Shown here piece after piece: positions 54,162-63,017 of a stretch of DNA of 64,000 bases. The stretch is from Pseudomonas protegens CHA0. Lineage in GTDB: Bacteria; Pseudomonadota; Gammaproteobacteria; Pseudomonadales; Pseudomonadaceae. The stretch is taken from the NCBI RefSeq assembly GCF_000397205.1, contig NC_021237.1, forward strand, positions 1,675,001-1,739,000, in the 5' to 3' direction. The translations under genes were made by a program, and so were the position numbers. The notes below the pieces were generated by a model. That model had not been told where the DNA came from, ran no database searches, and worked only from the letters and a program-made list of their open reading frames with translations. The first letter of the stretch is position 1. Each line of letters opens with the position of its first letter.

Positions 54162-55238
54162 TCAGTCAGGCGACGGCTTGGGCTGCTCGTAGCGGGCATT
54201 GAAGGCCTGGATGAAACCGTTGCGCAAGATCTGCAAAAACGCCTGGAACGCGCTGATATCTTGCTGGTGCACGCTGCCACTGAGCTCGACCCGGGTGGCG
54301 AACTGGTTCTTGCGCTGGTTCTTCAGCAGGGTTTCGCTGGCGCCCACCAGGGCCTCCCACACCGAGCGGAAAATGCTCTTGTTGCGGTTCTCCACGTCCT
54401 GCTGCCAGTTGAAGACTTCCACGTCCCGCAACAGCGGCTTGATATAGCCGTGCAACTGGCCCTTCTCGGCCTGGGCTTCGATCACCACGTCACCGTGCCC
54501 GGCATTGAAGTCGAACTTGCCGTAGGCCGAGGCGAAGTCGTTGAAGCGCTTGAGCTCGATATCCCGGGCCCGCAGGCGGAACTCGAAGTTCTCGAAGTTG
54601 CTCAAGGGGTCGAAGGTGGCGGTGCTTTCCATGGGCGCCTGGCCCTGGAGCAGGGCCTTGCCGTCGAAGCGCGCATCGCGCTTGCCCTGGGTGTCCACCA
54701 CGTTGGTCAGGTTGTAGAAGCTGGCGTTGACCTGGGTCGCGCCGATGTTCACCGGCGGCTTGGAGCTGAAGTTGCGAAAGTGGATCTTGCCGTCATCGAT
54801 CCGCACTTCGTCGAGGGTGATGGGCAGCAGCTTGCCCAGTTGGGCCCGCCAGTCGGTGCCCTCACCGGTCTGCGATGCCTGCTTGTCGGCCCCGCCGTCG
54901 ACGAAGTTCAGCTCCGGCTGGATGAACTGCACCTTGGCCACTACCGCGTGGTCGTACCACAGCGAATGCCAGCTCACCGAGAGGTCGATCAGCGGCGCCT
55001 TGACGAAGGGCACCGGCACCTTGCCGCTGACCTTGACGATCTCCAGGCCATTGATGCGGTAGGCGCCGCGCCACAGGGCCAGGTCGATGTCGCTGATGCG
55101 TCCGCGGTAGTCGCCCATGTCCGCCAGCTTGTCGTTCAAGTAGTCGCGCACCAGGTAGGGCAGGGCGATATGCAGGGCCACCAGCAGCACCACCAGGCTT
55201 GCCAGGACCCACAGGGGCCAACGGTAACGAGCTTTCAT
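54162..55238 (-). CDS. DUF748-like membrane-anchored protein
   Basis: This 358-residue protein has one N-terminal membrane anchor (about 8-28) and a large periplasmic beta-rich part of AsmA/DUF748 type (YLNDKLADMGDYRGRISDIDLALWRGAYRI split by family spacing, later IDDGKIHFRNFSSKPPVNI). GGAGG precedes the ATG giving MKARYRW. AsmA-like proteins are linked to outer-membrane lipid transport; a specific role is not known. The 248-base gap to cysK holds both promoters and nothing else that I recognise. Confidence 0.78.
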   Translation of the reverse strand: MKARYRWPLWVLASLVVLLVALHIALPYLVRDYLNDKLADMGDYRGRISDIDLALWRGAYRINGLEIVKVSGKVPVPFVKAPLIDLSVSWHSLWYDHAVVAKVQFIQPELNFVDGGADKQASQTGEGTDWRAQLGKLLPITLDEVRIDDGKIHFRNFSSKPPVNIGATQVNASFYNLTNVVDTQGKRDARFDGKALLQGQAPMESTATFDPLSNFENFEFRLRARDIELKRFNDFASAYGKFDFNAGHGDVVIEAQAEKGQLHGYIKPLLRDVEVFNWQQDVENRNKSIFRSVWEALVGASETLLKNQRKNQFATRVELSGSVHQQDISAFQAFLQILRNGFIQAFNARYEQPKPSPD

Positions 55239-55486
55239 GATCAGCAGCCTCCAGCCGTATACAGGCATTGACTGCGTCCGTTGGCAGACGTTCGAGTCAA
55301 TGTTCCCGGGGTGGCCTGGGGCGCAGGTTCGGGGAACGCAGGAGCCGGGCCATGAACTCGGCGTCGCTGATGTGTCTCTTGCATAGGCGCGACCGACCCG
55401 GCTGGCCCGGGTGTTGCGCGACTGGACGCTCAAGGGCGCCAGGCATACCCTTGGGGACTTATTCACTGCTGCATAAGGACCCAGCC

Positions 55487-56461
55487 ATGAGCCGAATTTT
55501 TGCTGATAACGCCCATTCCATCGGCAATACGCCCTTGGTGCAGATCAACCGCATCGCCCCGCGCGGGGTGACCATCCTGGCCAAGATCGAAGGGCGCAAC
55601 CCGGGCTATTCGGTGAAGTGCCGGATCGGTGCGAACATGATCTGGGACGCCGAAAGCAGCGGCAAGCTCAAGCCGGGCATGACCATCGTCGAGCCCACGT
55701 CGGGCAACACCGGGATCGGCCTGGCCTTCGTCGCCGCCGCCCGTGGCTACAAGCTGATGCTGACCATGCCGGCGTCCATGAGCATCGAGCGGCGCAAGGT
55801 GCTCAAGGCCCTGGGCGCCGAGCTGGTGCTCACCGAGCCGGCCAAGGGCATGAAGGGGGCGATCGAAAAGGCGGCGGAAATCGTTGCCAGCGACCCGGCC
55901 AGGTACTTCATGCCGCAGCAGTTCGATAACCCGGCCAACCCGGCGATCCACGAAAAGACCACCGGTCCGGAAATCTGGAACGATACCGACGGCGCGGTGG
56001 ACGTGCTGGTGGCCGGGGTTGGCACAGGGGGCACCATCAGCGGTGTGTCGCGCTACATCAAGAAGACCCAGGGCAAGCCGATTCTCTCGGTGGCGGTGGA
56101 GCCGGCGACTTCTCCGGTGATCACCCAGAAACTCGCCGGTGAAGAGATCAAGCCCAGCCCCCACAAGATCCAGGGCATCGGCGCCGGTTTCGTGCCCAGG
56201 AACCTGGACCTGGCGATGGTCGACCGGGTGGAGCTGGTGACCGATGAAGAGTCCAAGGCCATGGCCCTGCGGCTGATGCAGGAAGAGGGCATCCTCTGCG
56301 GCATCTCCTGCGGCGCGGCGATGGCGGTGGCGGTACGCCTGGCGGAAACCCCGGAAATGCAGGGCAAGACCATCGTGGTGATCCTGCCGGACTCCGGTGA
56401 GCGCTACCTGTCGAGCATGCTTTTCAGCGACCTGTTCACCGAGCAGGAAAACCAGCAGTAA
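55487..56461 (+). CDS. cysK: Cysteine synthase A
   Basis: This 324-residue PLP enzyme makes cysteine from O-acetylserine and sulfide. The PLP lysine lies in [11 protein letters not shown], the substrate loop is PTSGNTG, the phosphate loop is [10 protein letters not shown], and [11 protein letters not shown] is the late serine motif. The length suits CysK. AAGGA is 7 bases before the ATG. A REP within a larger hairpin follows. Confidence 0.94.
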   Translation: MSRIFADNAHSIGNTPLVQINRIAPRGVTILAKIEGRNPGYSVKCRIGANMIWDAESSGKLKPGMTIVEPTSGNTGIGLAFVAAARGYKLMLTMPASMSIERRKVLKALGAELVLTEPAKGMKGAIEKAAEIVASDPARYFMPQQFDNPANPAIHEKTTGPEIWNDTDGAVDVLVAGVGTGGTISGVSRYIKKTQGKPILSVAVEPATSPVITQKLAGEEIKPSPHKIQGIGAGFVPRNLDLAMVDRVELVTDEESKAMALRLMQEEGILCGISCGAAMAVAVRLAETPEMQGKTIVVILPDSGERYLSSMLFSDLFTEQENQQ

Positions 56462-56472
56462 GCACGGATCAG

Positions 56473-56508
56473 GCATTCGCCCGCAGGAGCCGGCTTGCCG
56501 GCGAATGC
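56473..56508. repeat. REP inside a terminator-like hairpin
   Basis: A single GCAGGAGCCGGCTTGCCGGC REP (from 56483) is enclosed by GCATTCGCC (56473-56481) and GGCGAATGC (56500-56508), which extend the stem. There is no T tract. It follows the cysK stop by 12 bases. Confidence 0.7.
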
Positions 56509-56687
56509 TGACCCATATCAGGCCAGGGCCTGGCTGCTTATGCTACTTAACGCCTTTGTTGCATAACCGTTAACGCTGAATGTTGGGTTGTGCGGGTTTT
56601 TCCAGGGCCCAGGAGTGTTTATCATTGCCGGCTGCCAGGTCGGGTGAACGCTCCCCCTACAGGTGCCTATTTCCAAGGAGTCGTTGC

Positions 56688-57626
56688 ATGAGCTTTTCCT
56701 TTACCGCCAAGGTCGCGGTGTTGTCGCTGTTCGTCGGCAGCATTCTCTACGTGCACCTGCGCGGCAAGGCGCGTCTGCCGGTACTGCGCCAGTTCGTCAA
56801 CCATTCGGCGCTGTTCGCCCCCTATAACGCCCTGATGTACCTGTTCTCCGGGGTGCCTTCCAAGCCGTACCTGGACCGCAGCAAGTTTCCCGAGCTGGAC
56901 ATCCTGCGGGACAACTGGGAAGTGATCCGCGAAGAGGCCATGCACCTATTCGACGAGGGTTACATCCGCGCCGCCGAGAAGAACAACGATGCCGGTTTCG
57001 GTTCCTTCTTCAAGAAGGGCTGGAAGCGCTTCTACCTCAAGTGGTACGACAAGCCGCTGCCCTCGGCCGAGGCCCTGTGCCCGAAGACCGTCGAGCTGGT
57101 GAGCGCGATTCCCAACGTCAAGGGCGCGATGTTCGCGCTGTTGCCCGGCGGCAGCCACCTCAACCCGCACCGCGATCCCTTCGCCGGTTCCCTGCGTTAT
57201 CACCTGGGCCTGTCGACCCCCAACTCCGACGCCTGCCGGATCTTCGTCGATGGCCAGGAGTACGCCTGGCGCGACGGTGAAGACGTGATGTTCGACGAGA
57301 CCTACGTGCATTGGGTGAAGAACGAAACCGAGATCACCCGGGTGATCCTGTTCTGCGACATCGAGCGTCCGCTGAGCAGCCGCCTGATGACCCGCATCAA
57401 CCGTTGGGTCAGCGCCCAACTGGGCCGCGCCACCGCGCCGCAGAACCTGGATGACGAGCGTGTCGGCGGGATCAACCAGGCCTACGCCTGGAGCAAGCGC
57501 TTCAGCGACAGCTTCAGTGGCGTGGTCAAGCAGTGGAAGCGCCGCCATCCCAAGCTGTACCGCATCCTGCGCCCGGTGCTGGCAGTGGTGGTGCTGGTAG
57601 TCCTGTGGAAGTGGCTGTTCGGATAA
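56688..57626 (+). CDS. lpxO: Lipid A 2-hydroxylase LpxO-like
   Basis: This 312-residue Fe(II)/2-oxoglutarate dioxygenase of the aspartyl/asparaginyl hydroxylase family has the HxD pair in NPHRDPFAGS, the distal histidine in DETYVHWVKN and the arginine near TEITRVILFCD. N- and C-terminal hydrophobic segments (about 8-24 and 293-310) fit a membrane-associated LpxO that hydroxylates lipid A acyl chains. AAGGAG is 7 bases before the ATG. A terminator follows. Confidence 0.88.
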   Translation: MSFSFTAKVAVLSLFVGSILYVHLRGKARLPVLRQFVNHSALFAPYNALMYLFSGVPSKPYLDRSKFPELDILRDNWEVIREEAMHLFDEGYIRAAEKNNDAGFGSFFKKGWKRFYLKWYDKPLPSAEALCPKTVELVSAIPNVKGAMFALLPGGSHLNPHRDPFAGSLRYHLGLSTPNSDACRIFVDGQEYAWRDGEDVMFDETYVHWVKNETEITRVILFCDIERPLSSRLMTRINRWVSAQLGRATAPQNLDDERVGGINQAYAWSKRFSDSFSGVVKQWKRRHPKLYRILRPVLAVVVLVVLWKWLFG

Positions 57627-57667
57627 ATCTTGCAATGAATATCGGGCGCTGGTTATATTCGGCGTCC

Positions 57668-57692
57668 GATGAGTCCAGCGACTCAGGTTTTT
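57668..57692 (+). terminator. Rho-independent terminator after lpxO
   Basis: TGAGTC (57670-57675) pairs with GACTCA (57680-57685) around CAGC, extended by CC/GG with a GA bulge, and is followed by TTTTT at 57688-57692. Confidence 0.75.
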
Positions 57693-57715
57693 CCTCTCTC
57701 GAGAACCATCAGTAC

Positions 57716-57880
57716 ATGGCCTTTTCCCTTCTCAGCGCGGTAGTGGTTTCAGCGGTCAACGCTGGCGTCGTGCCGTGCGGGAATCAGCAGCCTGTGCAGA
57801 TCGGTCATTACCCCCCACCTGTCAGTAGCACGCCGGTGTACGCAGTCGTATCACCGCCGGGCGTTGGCTTCTCGGGCTGA
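57716..57880 (+). CDS. Possible 54-residue leader ORF
   Basis: Between lpxO and the DMT gene (352 bases) the only candidate gene is a 54-residue frame starting MAFSLLSAVVVSAVNAGVVP and ending in a proline/valine-rich tail. The first part looks like a signal peptide or single membrane helix. No strong ribosome-binding site precedes it. It is followed by a perfect TTCAGCC/GGCTGAA hairpin (57932-57947) shortly before the DMT start, so it could be a leader peptide or just chance. Confidence 0.3.
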   Translation: MAFSLLSAVVVSAVNAGVVPCGNQQPVQIGHYPPPVSSTPVYAVVSPPGVGFSG

Positions 57881-57978
57881 TCAGCAACCGCTGCTGCTCC
57901 CTGCGCCCGCCTGAAAAAAACACTACTGAACTTCAGCCTCGGCTGAATTGGCTTCTTGCCTGATTACAGGTGGTTTTC

Positions 57979-58842
57979 ATGTTGCTCATTTCAAAAAAGT
58001 CCGCGCTCGCGGCCGCTTCCACGAGCCTGTTCGTCCTGCTGTGGAGCAGTGGCGCCATCTTCTCCAAATGGGGCCTGGCCCACGCTTCACCCTTTGCCTT
58101 CCTGCTGCTGCGCTTCGTCATTGCCCTGATCGGCCTGATGCTGCTGGCGCCCCTGCTCAAGCTCAGGTTGCCCCGTGGGCGCCGGGCCATGGGCTTTGCC
58201 GTGGCCACCGGCCTGGTGCTGCTGGGGGCCTACCAGATCTTCTACATCCTGGCCCTGGACCTGAAGGTGACCCCCGGGGTCATGGCCACCATCATGGGGG
58301 TGCAGCCGATCCTCACGGTGGTGCTGATGGAGCGCCAGCGCTCCTGGAGCCGGCTGTTTGGCCTGAGCCTGGGGCTTGCCGGGCTGGTGATGGTGGTCTA
58401 CCAGAGCATCGGCCTGGCGGGGATGTCCATCACCGGCATGCTGTGCGGGCTGCTGGCCCTGGTCAGCATGACCGCCGGTTCGATCATGCAGAAACGCATC
58501 ACCGACAATCCCCTGGGCACGCTGCCGGTGCAGTACCTGGCAGGGCTGCTGCTGTGCGCGCTGTTCGTGCCGTTCCAGCCGTTTCACTTCGAGCACAGTG
58601 CAGGTTTCGTGATTCCACTGCTGTGGATGGGGCTGGTGGTGTCGGTGCTGGCCACGCTGTTGCTGTATCGGCTGATTGCCCAGGGCAACCTAGTGAATGT
58701 CACCAGCCTGTTTTACCTGGTGCCTGCGGTGACCGCGCTGATGGACTACCTGTTCTTCGGCAATCGCCTGGGGCTGCTGAGCCTGTTGGGCATGGGCCTG
58801 ATCATCGTCGGGCTGGTGTTCGTGTTCCGCAAGCAGCCTTGA
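57979..58842 (+). CDS. EamA/DMT-superfamily permease
   Basis: This 287-residue protein has ten hydrophobic segments and two EamA repeats, starting LFVLLWSSGAIFSKWGLAHAS. AGGTGG is 5 bases before ATG 57979; a GTG three codons earlier is less likely. It is a single-gene unit with a long leader and its own terminator. DMT members often export amino acids or related metabolites; no substrate is evident. Confidence 0.88.
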   Translation: MLLISKKSALAAASTSLFVLLWSSGAIFSKWGLAHASPFAFLLLRFVIALIGLMLLAPLLKLRLPRGRRAMGFAVATGLVLLGAYQIFYILALDLKVTPGVMATIMGVQPILTVVLMERQRSWSRLFGLSLGLAGLVMVVYQSIGLAGMSITGMLCGLLALVSMTAGSIMQKRITDNPLGTLPVQYLAGLLLCALFVPFQPFHFEHSAGFVIPLLWMGLVVSVLATLLLYRLIAQGNLVNVTSLFYLVPAVTALMDYLFFGNRLGLLSLLGMGLIIVGLVFVFRKQP

Positions 58843-58885
58843 CCGCCCTGGGCGGCGTGAGCTCTGCGCGCCGTTGCTGACGACA

Positions 58886-58917
58886 CCGGCCGGGTGCAAT
58901 GCCCGGTCGGTTGTTTT
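58886..58917 (+). terminator. Rho-independent terminator
   Basis: CCGGCCGGG (58886-58894) pairs with CCCGGTCGG (58902-58910), with one G/T pair, and is followed by TTGTTTT. It ends the DMT permease gene. Confidence 0.8.
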
Positions 58918-58953
58918 CCCTATTTATGGCATGAAGGGTCGACTTTTATGTCG

Positions 58954-58976
58954 AATGATGGCCATATGGCATCATT
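58954..58976. promoter_or_regulatory. Dyad upstream of pilin-like gene
   Basis: AATGAT (58954-58959) and ATCATT (58971-58976) flank the palindrome CCATATGG. The block lies in an AT-richer stretch, about 215 bp upstream of the pilin-like gene. The rest of the 348-base gap (58843-59190) holds no gene that I can support. Confidence 0.45.
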
Positions 58977-59190
58977 GTCGAAAAGGTACTCGCCAACTGC
59001 ATTGGGACAGGGCTTCAGCGCCGCGTGAGGCAGCTCGAAGAGTCGCCTGAGCAACGCTTGCAGGTGATTTTGATAACCAGTTGATTGGACTTCTTTTCTA
59101 ATGCTTCCAAACAGTCCATCAGACTTTTCTCAAAAGCTAAAGCCCGTACCTAGACTGACGATACAGTCCTTACACACAAGGAGAGTCAGG

Positions 59191-59568
59191 ATGAACGTAG
59201 CGCTTGCTTCCACTGCTTTGAGTCTGTTCCTTGGGCTATCGGGCAGTTGCCTTGCCGCCACTCCCTCAGGGCAAGGCATCATCCGTTTTTACGGCAAGAT
59301 CGTAGAGTCCAACTGCACCTCCAATGCTGCCAGCGATGGGCTGAACTTGCGGCAGTGCCCTCAGGGCTCGCGTGGGGGATCCATTGACGTTCGGCGGGTC
59401 GGCCCGCTGGCCAGCGCCAGCGGCCCGGGAAACTCCGTAGTCAAGGTCAAGCTCCTGGCCGACAGCGGGCGCGAGGGGCGCTATTACGACCAGCACTATG
59501 CCGTTATCGACCAGGCAGGCAAGGCCGTGACCTCGGGCGCCTACCTGATCACCCTGAACGTTCCCTGA
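59191..59568 (+). CDS. Orphan type 1 pilin-like secreted protein
   Basis: This 125-residue protein has a signal peptide (about 1-23) and starts its mature part with GIIRFYGKIVESNCTSNAA, matching the first strands of type 1 fimbrial subunits (G-x-I-x-F-x-G-x-I-V-x-x-x-C). The second cysteine (LRQCPQG) would form the usual disulfide. It is shorter than most pilins, and no chaperone or usher gene is nearby. AAGGAG precedes the ATG. A minor subunit for a pilus encoded elsewhere is possible. Confidence 0.72.
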   Translation: MNVALASTALSLFLGLSGSCLAATPSGQGIIRFYGKIVESNCTSNAASDGLNLRQCPQGSRGGSIDVRRVGPLASASGPGNSVVKVKLLADSGREGRYYDQHYAVIDQAGKAVTSGAYLITLNVP

Positions 59569-59583
59569 GCCCCTTGGCGGGAT

Positions 59584-60528
59584 TCAGTCTCGGCTCAGCC
59601 CGTGTTCCTTGCGAACCGAGTTCATGAAGGCCTGCATCGCCGATGACTGGATGCGGTGCCGCCGGGTGATCAACCCGAAGGGCGGCAAGCGCGCCTCGAA
59701 CTGGATCGGCAGCACCGCCAACAGGTGACGCCCGGGATAGTCTTCGACTACCGAAACCGGTGTAACACCAATCATGTCGGTCTGCTGCACCAGAGACAGC
59801 AAGGTCATGATCGAGGTGGTCTCGACGATGCTGCTGGGGATATCGACCCGGGCGTTGTGAAACACCTGGTTGATGATCGAGCGCATGGGGCTGGGATGCT
59901 GTTGCAAGACCCAGGTCTCGTTTTGCAATTGTGCCCAGCTCAGGTGCGTGGCTTGCGCCAGTGGATTCTGCACCCCGGCGATCACGCACAGGGCCTCTTC
60001 ACCCAGGCTGTCGAAGAGCAGTTCCTCGGCCCGTGCGCCGCCGGGAATCCTGCCCAGGACGATGTCCAGTTGATCCTGGAGCAAGGCCTGTACCAGCACG
60101 TCGCTGGTGTCGACCTGGATGCTCATGGACAACCGTGGATGGCTTTGCTTGAGAGTGGCGATGGTCCGCGTCAGCAGTCCCGAGGCCAGGGCCGGAATGG
60201 CCCCGACGGCGACCCGCCCGAGGTTGCCGGATTCCAGTGCCACCAGTTCTTCACGCATGCCGCTCAGCTCGGCGAAGACCATCCGTGCGTAGTAGATCAC
60301 TGTCTCGCCGAAGGGCGTGGGACGCATGCCCCGAGGCAGGCGTTCGAACAGCTCCACACCCAGCAGGTCCTCCGCTTCGTGGAGCATCTTGGTGGCTGCT
60401 GGTTGGGTCATGCCAATGTTGTCTGCAGCGCGGCGTAGCGAGCCGAACTCCTGCAAGGCCAGCATCAGCCGCAGTTGTCGCAGGCGCAGGCGGCTGTGGA
60501 TCACATTGGCATCAGGAATCTTGGTCAT
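59584..60528 (-). CDS. LysR-family regulator
   Basis: This 314-residue LysR protein has a helix-turn-helix near residues 25-70 (SLRRAADNIGMTQPAATKMLHEAE) and an effector domain with FERLPRGMRPTPFGE. It resembles regulators of sugar-acid and tricarboxylate uptake genes. It lies beside the decayed transporter locus on the same strand, so it may have lost its original target, or it may control the MFS-dehydratase pair at 61660. Confidence 0.87.
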   Translation of the reverse strand: MTKIPDANVIHSRLRLRQLRLMLALQEFGSLRRAADNIGMTQPAATKMLHEAEDLLGVELFERLPRGMRPTPFGETVIYYARMVFAELSGMREELVALESGNLGRVAVGAIPALASGLLTRTIATLKQSHPRLSMSIQVDTSDVLVQALLQDQLDIVLGRIPGGARAEELLFDSLGEEALCVIAGVQNPLAQATHLSWAQLQNETWVLQQHPSPMRSIINQVFHNARVDIPSSIVETTSIMTLLSLVQQTDMIGVTPVSVVEDYPGRHLLAVLPIQFEARLPPFGLITRRHRIQSSAMQAFMNSVRKEHGLSRD

Positions 60529-60633
60529 GGGCCGGGCTCGCAGTAAAAGGCAGCGGCAAGCCTGACAATAAATGCCAGGCCTTGCCAGGGGCTACGTCAA
60601 GGGTAGGGGCTCATTGGGCCGGGGGATGTTCGT

Positions 60634-61152
60634 TCAGCTTTCTGCACGGCGCTGAAGCAGCCGCTGCAGGGCGGCAGACAGCAGCGGCCAGAACAGCATC
60701 AGCACCACGTCGAAGAAGGCGTTGTGCACCGAGTAGGCACCCATGGCGCAGACCATGATGATCGGTGCAATGATCGAGAACGGAATTCGCAGGATCGAGG
60801 CGAACAGCGGCACGGTGACCAGCACCACGATCAGGCTGACCACGTTGCCCAGGTACATACTGGCGATGAGCCCCCAGATCATCAGGCTGCCAGGCATTAC
60901 CGCAGCGGTGGCAGAGCCGGGAATGCCCAGGGTCAGCATCGGCAGCAGGGCGCTGGTGCCGGCAGTCTGGTCGGCGGTTTCCGGGGCGATCACGCCTTCG
61001 ATTTCGCCCTTGCCGAAGTTCTCTCGGTGCTTGGAAAAGGGCCGCGCCAGGCTGTAGCTCATGAACGAGGCCGCAGTCGGGCCAGCGGGCGTGATGCCCA
61101 TCCAGCAGCCCACCAGAGTGCTGCGCAGCAGGGTCAGCCAATAGCGCGCCAA
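60634..61152 (-). pseudogene. Remnant of a TctA-type tricarboxylate permease
   Basis: The frame carries clear TctA sequence (CWMGITPAGPTAASFMSYSL, FGKGEIEGVIAPETA, LTLGIPGSATAAV). Intact TctA has about 500 residues; the N-terminal half is missing. Two in-frame internal losses are apparent: LMIWGL runs straight into IASMYLGN near 60870, skipping the PGP-x-LF segment, and FFDVVLML runs straight into a C-terminal FWPLLSA near 60695, skipping roughly 75 residues. Both joints fall at short repeated motifs. There is no tctB/tctC gene. It cannot make a working carrier. Confidence 0.75.
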
Positions 61153-61171
61153 GCGCGCCCAGGTACATAGG

Positions 61172-61270
61172 ATGATCATCGGCCCGGCGGTGAAGGCCGC
61201 CCAGGCTCTGGGCATCGCCACCGACGGGCCTTACCCGGGCGACACCATCTTCCTCAAGGTTCAGGGCGAC
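61172..61270 (+). pseudogene. Fragment of a PdxA2-like dehydrogenase
   Basis: On the plus strand IIGPAVKAAQALGIATDGPY followed by PGDTIFLKVQGD matches the middle of PdxA/PdxA2 (4-phospho-threonate dehydrogenase), where the family has II-x-PAV-x-AA...GPYP-x-DT-x-F. The preceding and following parts of the enzyme are absent; the frame ends shortly after. It abuts the tctA remnant, which lies on the opposite strand. pdxA2 and tripartite carriers often occur together, so this was probably one sugar-acid locus. Confidence 0.65.
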
Positions 61271-61338
61271 GCCAGGCCTTCGAGATCGCTTGCCGCATAG
61301 GCGCCCACCGCCACTGATCGGAGCATTTCCTGGTGCCC

Positions 61339-61369
61339 GCATTCCCATGCCTTGGCATGGGAATGCTTT
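61339..61369 (+). terminator. Strong hairpin after the decayed locus
   Basis: GCATTCCCATGC (61339-61350) pairs perfectly with GCATGGGAATGC (61355-61366) around CTTG, followed by TTTC. It may be the surviving terminator of the lost gene. The rest of 61271-61659 shows no gene that I can support; it holds the leader of the next MFS gene. Confidence 0.65.
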
Positions 61370-61659
61370 CTGGCATCCGCCGTTTGCTAGAGCGCCTTGG
61401 CCGGCATGGCTGCAGGCGTCGGCTTGCCCGCGAAAGGAACGAGATATCTCCGATAACCCTAAAAGGCAATAAAAGCCCTCCGGCGATCACCTGTGGTTAT
61501 CGTTGGATGCCCATAAGTGATTAGCCGCTGCTGTCGGCGCTGGCTAAAGTCGCCTCATCGATTGAGCGGCTGCCAGCCACTCGCTCAGCGATCGAACAAC
61601 TACAAAAAGCCCGCCTTGTCCCTTGCGCAAGGCCTGACCGGCACTCAAGGAACCTCCAC

Positions 61660-62985
61660 ATGACCCGTCCAGATTCTGCGCTGGCGCTCGCCAGCGCCAT
61701 CTCCAAAAGCCGGCTGCGTCTGCTGCCCTTCCTGATCCTGATGTACATCCTGGCCTTTATCGACCGTTCCAACGTCGGCTTCGCCAAGGCGGCGCTGCAA
61801 GCCGACACCGGCCTCGGCGATGCAGCCTTCGCTTTTGGCGCGAGCATTTTCTTCATTGGCTACGCCTTCTTCGAAGTGCCCAGCAACTACATGCTGCATC
61901 GCCTCGGTGCGCGGGTCTGGTTGTGCCGGATCATGGTCACCTGGGGTCTGGTGTCGGCGGCGATGATGTTCGCTCACAACGCCCAGACGTTTTATGTGCT
62001 GCGTTTTCTTCTGGGCGTGGCCGAGGCCGGCTTCTTCCCGGGGATCATTCTCTACCTCACCTACTGGTTTCCGGCCCAGAGCCGGGGCCAGGCCCTGGGG
62101 CTGTTCTACTTCGGCCTACCCCTGGCGCTGGTCCTCGGCAGCCCGCTGTCGGGCTGGTTGCTGGAATTCCATGGGGTGTTCGGCCTGACCAACTGGCAAT
62201 GGCTGTTCGTGGTCGAGGGCCTGATGGCGTCGGTGGTCGGCATCGCCGCCTACTTCTACCTGGTGGATCGTCCCGGCGATGCGCGCTGGTTGAGCGTCGA
62301 GCAGAAGCAGGCGCTGCATGACGCCCTGGCCGCAGAGGACGCAAGGAAAAAGGACAGCAGCCCCCACGGCTTCCTCAGTGCCCTGCGCAATCCCCGGGTC
62401 CTGCAATTCTGCCTGGCCTACTTCACCATCCAGATGAGCGTCTACGGCGTGGTGTTCTACCTGCCGACACGCATCGCCGGGCTGCTGGACGGCCACGTGG
62501 GCCTCAGCGTCGGGCTGATCACCGCGATTCCGTGGATCTGTGCCCTGCTGGTGACCCGCCTGGTGACCCGCTATGCCGACCGCAGTGGTCAGCATCAGCG
62601 CCTGGCGGTGGTGATGCTGACCATGGCCGCCCTGGGCATCGCTGCTTCCGCACTGGGTAGCAGCATGGTCCCGGTGGTCCTGGCCTTCTGTTTCGCCGCC
62701 GCCGGCTTCGTCGCCGTGCAGCCGCTGTTCTGGACCATCCCCACCGGCTACCTCAGCGGTGCCGCGGCGGCCGGCGGCATCGCCCTGATCAACTCCATCG
62801 GCAACCTCGGCGGCTTTGTCGCGCCGAACCTCAAGACCCTGATGGAAACCCAGTTTGCCGATCCACGTGCGGGGATGTTCGCCCTGGCCCTGGTAGGCAT
62901 CCTCGGCGCCATCCTGCTGTCACGCCTGAATACTCGGTACACCCCGACAGCTCCCAAACAGCTCACACCGTCCCAGGTCGGCTAA
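61660..62985 (+). CDS. MFS transporter, anion:cation symporter type
   Basis: This 441-residue carrier has about 12 membrane segments and the signatures [21 protein letters not shown] and [20 protein letters not shown]. The ACS family includes galactonate, glucarate and rhamnonate-type importers. AAGGAA precedes the ATG. It is 32 bases upstream of an acid-sugar dehydratase gene, which makes a sugar acid its likely cargo. Confidence 0.9.
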   Translation: MTRPDSALALASAISKSRLRLLPFLILMYILAFIDRSNVGFAKAALQADTGLGDAAFAFGASIFFIGYAFFEVPSNYMLHRLGARVWLCRIMVTWGLVSAAMMFAHNAQTFYVLRFLLGVAEAGFFPGIILYLTYWFPAQSRGQALGLFYFGLPLALVLGSPLSGWLLEFHGVFGLTNWQWLFVVEGLMASVVGIAAYFYLVDRPGDARWLSVEQKQALHDALAAEDARKKDSSPHGFLSALRNPRVLQFCLAYFTIQMSVYGVVFYLPTRIAGLLDGHVGLSVGLITAIPWICALLVTRLVTRYADRSGQHQRLAVVMLTMAALGIAASALGSSMVPVVLAFCFAAAGFVAVQPLFWTIPTGYLSGAAAAGGIALINSIGNLGGFVAPNLKTLMETQFADPRAGMFALALVGILGAILLSRLNTRYTPTAPKQLTPSQVG

Positions 62986-63017
62986 TCACTACCCACGCCT
63001 TGCAAGGAAACCCCCTG

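Noticed and set aside
57664..57690. CCGATGAGTCC resembling a hammerhead ribozyme core
   Set aside because: The required GAAA partner and three-stem layout are missing; the sequence is explained by the lpxO terminator.
61258..61317. Short frame ending AFEIACRIGAHRH, possibly the PdxA2 C-terminus in another frame
   Set aside because: The similarity covers only a few residues and could be chance.
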